In this document: piece by piece, positions 1 through 9,524 of the stretch | How the letters are laid out: every line of letters begins with the position of its first letter | How positions within the stretch are numbered: the stretch's first letter is position 1 | From: Craspedostauros australis | Taxonomy: Eukaryota > Bacillariophyta > Bacillariophyceae > Mastogloiales > Achnanthaceae | DNA length: 64,000 nucleotides | NCBI GenBank assembly: GCA_026770025.1 | Contig: JAMXDE010000007.1 | Location: 124,001 to 188,000, forward strand | Direction: 5' to 3' | Position numbers and translations under genes: made by a program | Notes under the pieces: model-generated | Databases searched by the model: none | What the model saw: only the letters and a program-made list of their open reading frames with translations | What the model was told of the DNA's origin: nothing

Positions 1-1
1 G

Positions 2-400
2 CAAAAGGAGGTGAGCCTGCGACGAATCGAGGATGATGTCCGCGGGAGGGAGCAGAGGATGTCGTCGGAGACGAAGCAAATCAAGCACGCGCAAAGTAGA
101 ATCCGCAAGCTGGCGCAGCAGCTTCGAGAGAAGGAGACGAAGGCGCGGCAGAACGAGCAGCGTCTCGAAGAAGAGCTGCAGAGATGTCAGGAAGCGCAGT
201 CCCGAGTCCAGGAAATGGCCCAGCGATTGCAGCAGAAGGATGCGAGCTTCGAAATGGAGAAGAAGAAGTTGGAGAAGCGCATGCTGCAGTGCGACGCGCT
301 GGAACGGCAATTGCAGCAGTGGCAGCATGAGCTCGAGGACGGCATCACAGCAGTCTCCTCCATCCACGCTGATGGCGACACTGGGACGACAGGATATTGA
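2..400 (+). CDS. C-terminal part of a coiled-coil protein (5' end outside window)
   Basis: The frame is open from the left edge to a TGA at 398-400, so this is the 3' end of a gene that begins outside the window. The visible 132 residues are rich in Gln, Glu, Lys and Arg, with heptad-like spacing of Leu, Met and Ile, and read as one long coiled coil. The last 20 residues are uncharged, low in helix formers and probably a free tail. No domain beyond the coiled coil is visible, so no function is assigned. The first in-frame ATG is at 59, but the open frame continues upstream of it and that ATG is unlikely to be the true start. Confidence 0.5.
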   Translation, partial: QKEVSLRRIEDDVRGREQRMSSETKQIKHAQSRIRKLAQQLREKETKARQNEQRLEEELQRCQEAQSRVQEMAQRLQQKDASFEMEKKKLEKRMLQCDALERQLQQWQHELEDGITAVSSIHADGDTGTTGY

Positions 401-679
401 ATACCGAGATCATGCGAAGCGAAAGCGCTGAGCTCGTTTGTCGTGTCGTTGTTGTGAATCAGTTTACAAATTGCTAGAGGATTATATGGCTATCTTGAGA
501 GTGTCATCGTGTCCGAGCATGCCGCTTACAGTACTCATACTCTACAGACATTCACATTGCGTGTGATGTTGGCGTCAATGGTTGTTTCAATACTCCAGAA
601 TACTTTGTCTCCAGAGAGAGAGAGAGAAGATCTGCCGCAAGCGATAACGTCAACATGTGTGTGGCCACGTCTTCATCTA

Positions 680-1309
680 TCAACGGCGCTTCTTTTTCTT
701 GAGACCCGCCTTCAAAGGTCCAATAACCTTGACTCCTTTCTTCAACAGCTTCTTGCCCTTGGCTTTGGGCTTGTCGTACAGTGTGTCTTTGATCTTTGCC
801 GTTTTGTGTTCAAGCACCTCAACTGTTTCCTTCGTCTTCTTGATAGTGCCTTTGGTCACGCCCTCCACCTTTTCTACCAAGGCATTCGCGTTATCCTTGT
901 GAAAGATGGTGTCCTTGATGACTTCCTTGGCATTATCCTTCTGCAGCACAGTCTCCCCAATGACTTCCTTTGCACCTTCCTTATGCAGGATGGTGGCTTT
1001 GGCGATTTCCCCCGTCCGATCCAAGGTCGTATCAACAGTCTTCTTGACGGTCTTGTCGAAGACGACCTTGGAGGCGAAGCCAACAGCTGCGGCCGCAATC
1101 AAGGTACTCAAGCCAAAGGATAGTTTGGATGCAATCGCTCTGAGAAGCCTCGCTCGCAGACCGCCCTGGCTACCTTCGTCTGCGTCGATATCAGCATCTC
1201 CCTCGTTTGCGCCTGTAACTTGCGCGTTGATGTCAGCGGAGACGGAAACCAGTGTTGCGAGCAGCATCACCAACGCGACGTTGATCGCCAAGCCGTGAAG
1301 GATCTTCAT
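680..1309 (-). CDS. Small secreted Lys-rich protein with three 14-residue repeats
   Basis: The 209-residue protein starts with a classical signal peptide: a Lys at position 2, a long hydrophobic stretch to about residue 24, and small residues before the likely cut at VSA/DIN. An acidic stretch follows (about 33-48), then a second hydrophobic segment at about residues 65-80 (LSTLIAAAAVGFAS). After that come three tandem 14-residue units of the pattern T-[IV]-[LF]-x-K-[DE]-x-A-x-x-[LV]-[IV]-x-[EDK]. The C-terminus is very basic, ending KKKKRR. The mix suggests a secretory-pathway or membrane-anchored protein with a cationic tail. Diatom cell-wall proteins are often Lys-rich, but no silaffin motif is recognised. 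Single exon; next gene (Rpn13) is divergent. Confidence 0.55.
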   Translation of the reverse strand: MKILHGLAINVALVMLLATLVSVSADINAQVTGANEGDADIDADEGSQGGLRARLLRAIASKLSFGLSTLIAAAAVGFASKVVFDKTVKKTVDTTLDRTGEIAKATILHKEGAKEVIGETVLQKDNAKEVIKDTIFHKDNANALVEKVEGVTKGTIKKTKETVEVLEHKTAKIKDTLYDKPKAKGKKLLKKGVKVIGPLKAGLKKKKRR

Positions 1310-1805
1310 CTCTGTGTCGCCTTCAATGAGATGGCAATGCTGATGACTGCGCTTGTCATTTTGTGCTGCTGCCTCAATGTTGTGTCTGCAGCGCAGCGCA
1401 GCACATGTGCGATTTGCTCTTCCCCATCGTGGTCACCTCGGATGCATGAGATTTATGGTGATGTCCCTCCATCTTCTCTTCCCGCTTTCTTGTGGGAGTG
1501 ACGAAACGTGGCGCGAACATGTGCAAGTTGCGTTTCATTCCGCTCACGAACATCATTGATGTCTTCGGAAGATTCATGACTCACAGAGATCCTTTCCCGT
1601 CAAATCCTTCGCTTCAAAGTTCGCAACAACGAGAGGAGTTGAAGGCCTCTCTGGCACAACATTCGCCACACGCAACCTGGATGGAGACCTCATGAACACA
1701 AATCTCACCTGAAGGAGTGCCATCTCTGTCTCACGCACAACTCCAATACAAGAGAGTGTATCAACACACGCAAAACACAAATACAAACAAACCATACACG
1801 CAAGG
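1310..1805. other. Divergent intergenic region
   Basis: This 496-bp stretch lies between the start codons of the secreted protein (minus) and Rpn13 (plus), so it should hold both promoters. No TATA box, RNA gene or repeat could be recognised with confidence. Confidence 0.4.
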
Positions 1806-3179
1806 ATGTACTCGGAACTGTTTGACGCGTTGGGCGGTGGAGGGGCCGCTGCCATGGGAGGCCCAAGAGGAGCCAGACAGGAGCCCCAGCCTCTGATCTC
1901 TTTCAAGGCAGGCAAGATGGAGATGACGCAGCAGGAGAACGGAAAATACTGGTGCGTTCCGGATACGCGCCGTGCCAAGGTGCAGCTGCGGTACAACAGC
2001 GAGGATGCGCTGCTGTGGGAGTGGTACGATCGACGCGAGAAGGCTGTGTCCGACACCATCCGCATCACGTCGCCTGTCGCCCTCAAGAAGGTGACCAACG
2101 TTGCATCGCTGCAGGAACCAGAGGCGGACCCGATGGATGCTGCAGACGTAGATGTAGACACAGATGCAGTCCCAATGGCGAATGATAGGACCAACACCCG
2201 CACCATTGAAGATGACGACAACCCATGCCGCGAGGTGTACTACTGGAAATTGGACAACGAATGGAAGATGTTGTGGCTGCAAGACCAGGAGATCGAAGAG
2301 GGGCTTGTGGGGAAGATCAACGACATCCTCAAGCACCCAACGAAGCCTGCCGAGTCGGAATCGGCTGAGCAGGAAGTTGCAACTCGCAGCAGTAGCAGTA
2401 ACGCAGGTGCGACTGCCACTGCGAATGCAAGTACAAGTGCAGGTGCTGATGCAGACACCGCCACAACAGGCAATGATCCTTCCGCTACCAGTGCGAGTCC
2501 AGCACCATCAGCGGCGTCGGCATCGGCAACTGCGACCACGCAGCAGGTGGATGCACTTTCCAGCATCCTTGAGAACCTGGGAATGCCTCAGGGAGGAGAG
2601 ACTGAGGGTTCAGCAGCGGGTACTGCAACAGCAGCAGCAACAACAACGACGACAACAACCGCAACAGCCGTGGCTGTGCCAGCATCAGCTCCAAGCGGTG
2701 CTGGCGTGCTGACCCTCGCCGATCTCCAGGGAGCCATGGCCGGTCTGCAACAACAAGCCGCACAGCACCAGCAGCAACGAAGACCAGTCGGGCTGCAGGA
2801 AGTTGTGACACCGCAGGCCATCACTGACCTGCTGGCGCAGGACAGTGTGCGAAATCGCTTGATGGAACAGCTTCCAGAAGGCCAACGCTCGGCGACACAT
2901 TTGGAGGAGAACCTGCGAAGTCCCCAAATGCAATCGACTCTGCGTTCATTGACGGCGGCGCTCATGCCCGATGACAACGGCAGTCTGGATGGATACCATT
3001 CGGTCCTCGCCAACTTCCAACTCGACGCATCGGCTGGCCAGCGCGTGCTTGTGGAGAGCAACAATCCCATCGAAGCGTTCCTTGCGGCGGTCTTGGCTTC
3101 AGTGCAGGAGGAGAAGGCAGCGGAAGGGAGCGAAGAAAGAAAGGCTGGCGATGGTGATGGTGATGAGATGAAGGATTAA
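1806..3179 (+). CDS. RPN13: Proteasomal ubiquitin receptor Rpn13/ADRM1
   Basis: Single-exon gene of 457 residues. Residues about 28-180 form the Pru (Pleckstrin-like receptor for ubiquitin) domain. They open with the family hallmark LISFKAGKM and continue through a beta-rich core (VQLRYNSEDALLWEWYDR) to YYWKLDNEWKMLWLQD and a C-terminal helix ending in ILKHP. A long Ala/Thr/Ser/Gln-rich linker follows (about 185-310). Residues about 335-435 form the helical DEUBAD domain (VVTPQAITDLLAQDSVRNRL ... LRSPQMQSTLRSLTAAL), which in known Rpn13 proteins binds and activates the deubiquitinase UCH37. The protein docks on Rpn2 in the 19S proteasome lid/base. An acidic insert in the Pru domain (about 100-138) is longer than in human ADRM1. 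The ATG at 1806 fits, since the Pru domain starts soon after it. Confidence 0.9.
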   Translation: MYSELFDALGGGGAAAMGGPRGARQEPQPLISFKAGKMEMTQQENGKYWCVPDTRRAKVQLRYNSEDALLWEWYDRREKAVSDTIRITSPVALKKVTNVASLQEPEADPMDAADVDVDTDAVPMANDRTNTRTIEDDDNPCREVYYWKLDNEWKMLWLQDQEIEEGLVGKINDILKHPTKPAESESAEQEVATRSSSSNAGATATANASTSAGADADTATTGNDPSATSASPAPSAASASATATTQQVDALSSILENLGMPQGGETEGSAAGTATAAATTTTTTTATAVAVPASAPSGAGVLTLADLQGAMAGLQQQAAQHQQQRRPVGLQEVVTPQAITDLLAQDSVRNRLMEQLPEGQRSATHLEENLRSPQMQSTLRSLTAALMPDDNGSLDGYHSVLANFQLDASAGQRVLVESNNPIEAFLAAVLASVQEEKAAEGSEERKAGDGDGDEMKD

Positions 3180-3878
3180 GAGCTGAAGATACAAATGGGA
3201 TGCAGACGTTGAAGATGTTGCTTCCTTGTCGCCATTTCGCGTCAGAGAAGCGTGTGGATCTCTGTCTCTGCTTGTGAAGAGTTGCTAGACTATGAACTAC
3301 GTCGGACAATACCCGTTTAGACATCTCTGACGGACAGCCTGTCACAATGTCAAGAGTGTCCGTTGCACCACCACCGAAATCGTCCGCTTTCTATTTACTA
3401 CACTGGCGGCGGACAGACCGAGCACACATCCCAACACCAACACGATGTCGCTGCCCATCATCGTTGTGGTTGGTGTTTGGGTTTGTGGTGTTGTTGCCGT
3501 TTCCGTTCATTGTCGTGTTGATTCTTCGCGCGCCGTTCGGATCGCAGTGGCAACCAGAGCGACACGCACGATCATCATCCAAAAGAGGATTGGGGTTGGG
3601 CAGACCAGATTGTTGATCGGAGCCACAAGGGGGCACCGCACGATTCATCACGTGTATGCAGCATAGTATTACACATCTTCCACCACAAGCAAGTCACTAC
3701 ATCCAGGACGTTGGCAGTCCAGACCAAGTGGAGCAACAGTACAGCACAGCGCACTACCCTCTTCCACAACATAATATAATATAATATAATATATCATAGA
3801 TCGCAGGAAGCAAAAGATCGCCACACTCCAGGATCGCAAGACAATCATTGGATCATTCGAGCATTCGACCATTCGACC
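3180..3878. other. Intergenic region upstream of RPB2
   Basis: 699 bp between two plus-strand genes. The only distinct structure is an (ATAAT)n microsatellite at about 3772-3794, some 85 bp before the RPB2 ATG. No convincing coding sequence in any frame. Confidence 0.4.
3772..3796. repeat. (ATAAT)n microsatellite upstream of RPB2
   Basis: Five to six tandem copies of the 5-mer ATAAT in otherwise mixed-composition DNA, about 85 bp before the RPB2 start codon. It may simply be a slippage product, or an AT-rich promoter element. Confidence 0.7.
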
Positions 3879-6800
3879 ATGGCGGATTACTACACAGAGG
3901 AGGACCCGGCGGCCGGTGGTGAGATGGAGGGCAACGGCGAGGGCATGATGATGGCGGAGGGCCAAGGAGGAGGAGAGGGCGAGGAAGGCATGATGGAGAT
4001 CGACGAGGAGGACATGCCGGTGACGCAGGAGGACTCGTGGGCGGTGATCTCCGCCTACTTCGAGGAGAAGGGTCTCGTGCGGCAGCAGCTGGACAGCTTC
4101 GACGAGTTCATCCAGAACACCATGCAGGAGCTCATCGACGACAGCGGCGACATCCGCGTCTCGCCGGAGCTGCAGCACACCGTGGGCTTCGACGAGGAGG
4201 CCTTCGACAACCAGCAGGCGTCGGAGACCAAGCCCGTGTTCGAGATCCACTTCGGCCAGGTCTACCTCAGCAAGCCGACGACGGTGGAGAAGGACGGAAC
4301 GGTCACCAACATGTTCCCCCACGAGGCGCGCCTGCGAAACCTCACCTACAGCGCGCCGCTCTACGTCGACATATCCATGAACATGTACCACGTGCTCAAG
4401 GACGTCAACATCACGGACCCCAACGAGGACATGGGCGAGGCCACCTCCACGGAGCACGCCAAGAAGGAGTTCCTGGGGTACGTGCCGATCATGCTCCGGA
4501 GCTTGTTCTGCGTGCTCAGCGACAAGGACGACAGAGACCTCAGCGACTTGGGCGAGTGCATCTACGACCAGGGCGGCTACTTCGTCATCAACGGCTCCGA
4601 GAAGGTCATCATCGCGCAGGAGCGCCTCAGCAACAACCACGTCTACGCCTTCCGCAAGAAGCAGCCGTCCAAGTTCTCCTGGGTCATCGAGACCCGCTCG
4701 CAGGTGGAGAACTCCACGCGCCCCGTCTCCACGCTCTACCTGCAGATGTACCAAAAGGGGGGTCGCGGCGCGATCGAGGGCAATCAGATTCGCTCCACGC
4801 TGCCGTACATCCGCACCGACGTGCCCGTCGTCGTCATCTTCCGCGCCCTTGGCTACGTCGCCGATCGCGACATCATCGAGCACGTCGTGTACGACCTCAC
4901 GGACGGCGAGATGATGGATCTGTTCCGTCCATCCCTCGAGGAGGCCTTCGTCATCCAGCGGCAGGATGTGGCGCTCGATTTCATCGGACGTCGTGGCAGC
5001 GCCCGCGATGTCACCAAGGACGATCGTATCCGCTACGCATCCGCCATCCTGCAGAAGGAGGTGCTGCCGCACGTCGGCATCGAAGAGCACTGCGAGACGA
5101 AGAAGGGATTCTTCTTTGGATACGCCGTGCACAAGCTCCTCATGTGCAAACTGGGACGCGCCAACGAGGATGATCGTGATCATTTCGGCAAGAAGCGACT
5201 CGATCTCGCGGGTCCCCTTCTCGGTGGTCTTTTCCGTCTCCTCTTCCGCAAGCTCACGCTGGATGTGCGCAAGCACTTGCAGCGATGCCTTGACGAAGGC
5301 AAGGTCTTCAATATCGGCGCGGCCATCAAGAGCAACCACATCACGGATGGTCTCAAGTACAGTCTGGCGACAGGAAATTGTAAGTTGATTCTGTGTCCGC
5401 TGCCTTGCTTTCCATTGCTGGAGGTTGCTCGTGTCGGGATTGTTGCACGCGAAATCGCCTTGTCGTGCCGAAGTGTCGAAAAAAATTGTCACGTAATTTC
5501 TCACACAGGCTGCTTCTCTGGTCCGCTCCAATACAATCCGCACCATGCTTCCGCGCATGCCATTGCAAATGATAGGGGGAGATAAGGGAAATGCAGGAAA
5601 GGCAGGTGTGTCGCAGGTGCTGAATCGATTGACGTACGCATCGTCGCTGTCACATTTACGTCGGTGCAACACTCCGCTGGCCAGAACCGGAAAGCAGGCA
5701 AAGCCGCGTCAGTTGCACAACACTCATTGGGGGATGGTTTGTGTGGCGCCGGACACCACGGTCCTTCTCGCTGACAACACCCTCGCGCAGATCGGCGACC
5801 TCGTCAAGGCGAATGCGCCATCATCAGCCCATGTCGCCGTCGTCAATCCGCAGAATCGATCCAAGGTGCTGTCCGGCGTCGTGGCGTATCAGCAGTTCGA
5901 GGCGAAGAACTTCGGCAAACGAATTCTGAAAATCAAAACGACCACAGGACGTGCCATCGTGGCGACGGAGGATCACGCCTTCGCCGTCGAGTCCGGCAAT
6001 GCATTTGGGGGCAAGTTCGACCTTGCTGGCGATTTGTCGGTCGGCAGATCGGTGCTTCTGCATCCGACACCGATCATCGCCGGTGCATGTGCCACTGGGG
6101 ACGATAGCAGCTACAACAGCAACGTCCATTCGGATATATCTGCGACGACCATCTTGGATGGCACAGCATTCGTGCACTTCCTTCGTGACATCGGCCAGGA
6201 TGATAAAACCGCTATCTCCGATCTGCAACGCCTGGAGAGATCGGGACTGCTTCCGCTCACTTCCAATAGCAAGCACCTCGGCATGTTTGCAAAGATGATT
6301 GGGTACTTTACCATGGGCAATATCATGGACAGAGGCTCGGCATCCGTCGCAATGCACGTTGCATCTCAAGCCGATTGCGATGAGATCGAGGCTGCATTGC
6401 AAACGATCGGATACGACGGTGATTCGTCGCTGTTGGAACAGTCCATCTCTCGCGAACGCTTCAACGCTCCAGCAGGCGCGTCGTCTTGTTGGAAACTCAA
6501 TATGGACGGTCCTGTCGCTCGTCTCTTGCTGGCACTTCAGTCCCTCTCGGGCGACAGTGCTGATCAAACCCCGCAGGTGCCTTCGTTTATCCTTCAAGGA
6601 TCATCGAACGTTCAGGCCGCGTACCTGTCGGGCGTCTTTGGCGCTGTTGCTTCCGCACCAACTTTCACAGCAATCGAAGGGTCCGTCCAAAGTCGTCTCG
6701 ATCCACCTACTCTGTCACTGACCACACATCGTGCGCTGCACTTTGGTCGCGACCTTGAACAGATGCTTGGATCCTTGGGTATCGCGACAATCGAAAGACA

Positions 6801-9524
6801 GACGGCAAATGCTCCCGTTAGTCTCGACAGCACCCACGAGAACATGATCAGGTTTTTGAACCATGTCGGCTTTGCGTTCAACAAAAGCAAGACCAACCAG
6901 GCACGAATCTGCGGAGAATACAGCCGCTCCTGCTTGCATGCTGCTGCTGCTGCTTGTGAAGATGCTGTAGATCACGAAGATATGACGTGGGGAGCATTCC
7001 TCGAGGCGTCGAAGGCAGACCTGGCAACAGGCACGATGTACGCCACCATCGAATCCATCGAGGAGGTGCGGCACGATGAGTGCCCCATCGTGATGGACCT
7101 GACCACCGTCAGCGACATTCACACGTTCGTCTCCAATGGATTCGTCACCCACAACTGCCCTGCCGAAACGCCAGAAGGACAGGCCGTCGGTCTCGTGAAG
7201 AACCTTGCCCTCATGGCGTACATCACAACGGGAACCGCGCAGGTGCCAGTGATGGAGTTTTTGGAGGAATTCAGCACGGAAAACCTCACCGACATCTTGC
7301 CATCCGTCATCGCCGAGCCCAACACGTGCAAGATCTTCGTGAACGGAAACTGGGTGGGAATCCATCGTGATCCCAAGGCACTCGTCGACACATTCCGATC
7401 TCTGCGAAGAATGGTGGACATCGATGCGGAAGTGTCCATCGTCCGAGACATCGCGGAGAAGGAGGTTCGCATCTACACGGATGCTGGGCGTATCTGCCGA
7501 CCGCTGTTCGTCGTCCAAGATCAGCAGCTGGTGATCAAGAAGGAGCACATCATGCAGTTGCAGGGCATCAACCCGGACCAAAAGCGTCTGTCGTGGACCG
7601 ATCTGTTGATGGAAGGTATCGTGGAATACATCGACACGGAGGAAGAGGAAACGACCATGGTAGCCATGGAACCGAAAGATCTTGACTCTGAGGATTCATA
7701 TTCCTCCACTTACACGCACTGCGAGATTCACCCTTCCATGATCTTGGGAGTCTGCGCCTCCATCATCCCATTCCCCGATCACAACCAGTCCCCACGTAAC
7801 ACATACCAAAGGTGAGTCGCGTTCAGGAAGTGGTATCTGCCGCTGGGCTTTGGGTCGGTGTGCAAGTGTGCGAGTGTGCGAATCAATTTGCATACGCTCG
7901 GGCTTCCGTTTGCTCTCTGCACACCATCCGGTGATGGGTGGCCTCTTTGACTGACCGATTGACTGGCTGACTGATCCATTGATCGATTGATTAACTGATC
8001 ATTGCATTGACTCACTCATCACTTCCTCAATCACGTGCTCATTCATTCTGTCGACGCACCCGATATCACTTTGCATGACAACATGTCCGTGTTTCGATTC
8101 TCGCCAAACACCAACAACATGCCTTCACACAATTGCGCAGTGCCATGGGCAAGCAAGCGATGGGAATCTACGCATCGAATTACCAGGTCCGCATGGACAC
8201 GATGGCACACGTGCTTCATTACCCACAAAAGCCCCTGTGCACAACCCGTGCCATGGAGTTCCTGCATTTCCGCGAGCTTCCAAGCGGTGTGAACGTCGTC
8301 GTAGGCATCATGGTCTACACCGGATACAACCAAGAAGATTCCCTGATCATGAATCAGTCCGCCATCGACCGTGGTCTCTTCCGCAGCTCTTACTACCGTT
8401 GTTACATCGACCAGGAGAAGTCCAGCACCATCGGCACGATAAATTCCATGACCTCGGAACTGTTTGAGAAACCGTCTCAGGATAGCACGCGTGGAATGAA
8501 GCACGGAGATTACAGCAAGATGGACGAAGACGGCCTCGTGGCGCCAGGAACACGAGTGTCTGGTGACGATGTGCTGATTGGAAAGACCGCCCCGATCGAC
8601 TCCACCGCCAACATGCCCTCTCGGTACACCAAGCGCGATTGCAGCACATCCATGAAGGCAAACGAGAACGGCATCGTCGACAACGTGCTCATCAGTACCA
8701 CAAAGGAGGGATACCGGTTCACAAAGGTCCGCATCCGCAACGTCCGCATCCCGCAGGTCGGAGACAAGTTCGCCTCGCGCCACGGGCAGAAGGGAACGAT
8801 CGGTATGACTTACCGTCAGGAAGACATGCCATTCACCATCGAGGGGCTTGTGCCTGATATTATCGTGAATCCGCACGCTATTCCATCGCGTATGACCATC
8901 GCCCAGCTCATCGAGTGCCTTCTTGGGAAGGTCGTCGTCTTCCAGGGATGCGAGGGTGATGCCACGCCGTTCACCGACGTGACTGTCGAGGACATCAGCA
9001 CGCGACTCCATGCCATGGGGTACCAGAAGCACGGCAACGAGCATCTGTTCCAAGGACACACCGGCCGTCCCATGTGCGCTCGCGTCTTCATCGGCCCGAC
9101 CTTCTACCAGCGCTTGAAGCATCTTGTCGACGACAAGGTTCACTCTCGTGCCCGTGGACCAGTCGCGATGCTCACCAGACAGCCGCTGGAGGGTCGTTCC
9201 CGAGATGGCGGATTGCGCATGGGAGAGATGGAACGCGATTGCTTGATCACTCACGGTTGCGCTAACTTCATCCGCGATCGCTTCTTCTGCAACTCCGATC
9301 AGTACCGTATCCACATCTGCGAACGTTGTGGTCTGACGGCACAGGCTAACCTCAAGAAGATGACGTACGAATGCCGCACGCCGATGTGCGTCGGCCGTCC
9401 CACGAAGATCTGCCAAATTGAGATTCCGTACGCGTGCAAACTGCTGCTGCAGGAGATGATGTCCATGTCCATCACCACCAGGATCTACACCGAGGTTCGC
9501 CAAACTCGGGATAGCTCATACTAA
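3879..9524 (+). CDS. RPB2: DNA-directed RNA polymerase II subunit RPB2, with intein
   Basis: Second-largest catalytic subunit of nuclear RNA polymerase II. Exons by motif continuity and GT-AG sites: 3879-5379, 5576-7811, 8141-9524. Intron 1 (5380-5575, 196 bp) splits the Trp codon of LATGN-W-GDKGN; intron 2 (7812-8140, 329 bp) splits the Ser codon of [13 protein letters not shown]. Exon 2 contains an in-frame intein (5740-7155). Without the intein the protein is 1234 residues, close to yeast Rpb2 (1224). Visible hallmarks are an acidic N-terminus, the protrusion/lobe and fork regions, [20 protein letters not shown], the hybrid-binding [32 protein letters not shown], and a C-terminal zinc clamp (CERC ... 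CRTPMC). The start ATG (ACCATGG context) precedes the acidic leader. Rpn13 lies upstream on the same strand. Confidence 0.95.
5740..7155 (+). other. Intein in RPB2 (472 residues, degenerate homing endonuclease)
   Basis: The insertion separates WGMV from CPAETPEG, a stretch that is continuous in RPB2 of other eukaryotes. It is in frame, has no intron signals and no stop. Splicing blocks are intact. Block A begins with Cys1 ([12 protein letters not shown]). Block B has TEDH (Thr76, His79). Block F is [14 protein letters not shown]. Block G ends VTHN with His471 and Asn472, followed by extein Cys+1. These are the residues of a class 1 self-splicing intein. The central part, about 120-400, has the layout of a LAGLIDADG (DOD) endonuclease. 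However, the two motif positions read IGYFTMGN (187-194) and [10 protein letters not shown] (296-305), with no Asp at either catalytic site. Splicing is therefore expected to work and homing to be lost. Boundaries are exact by motif; activity is inference. Confidence 0.93.
7945..8030 (+). repeat. Degenerate TGAC/TGAT tetranucleotide tract in RPB2 intron 2
   Basis: Inside intron 2 the sequence consists largely of TGAC, TGAT and GATT words in tandem. It is non-coding and probably a decayed microsatellite. Confidence 0.5.

Noticed and set aside
3669..5672. 667-codon open frame on the minus strand opposite RPB2
   Set aside because: It mirrors the RPB2 exon, whose codon usage (C/G in third positions) suppresses antisense stops. 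The protein is Val/Leu/His/Arg/Asp-skewed without domains. The sense strand is unmistakably RPB2.
5740..7155. Insertion in RPB2 as a retained intron or a foreign exon
   Set aside because: It begins with TGT (Cys) rather than GT at an exon border, ends CACAAC not AG, keeps the frame for 1416 nt and has all intein blocks in order.
8043..9503. 486-codon antisense frame opposite RPB2 exon 3
   Set aside because: Same effect of codon bias; no domain, and it overlaps a highly conserved exon on the other strand.
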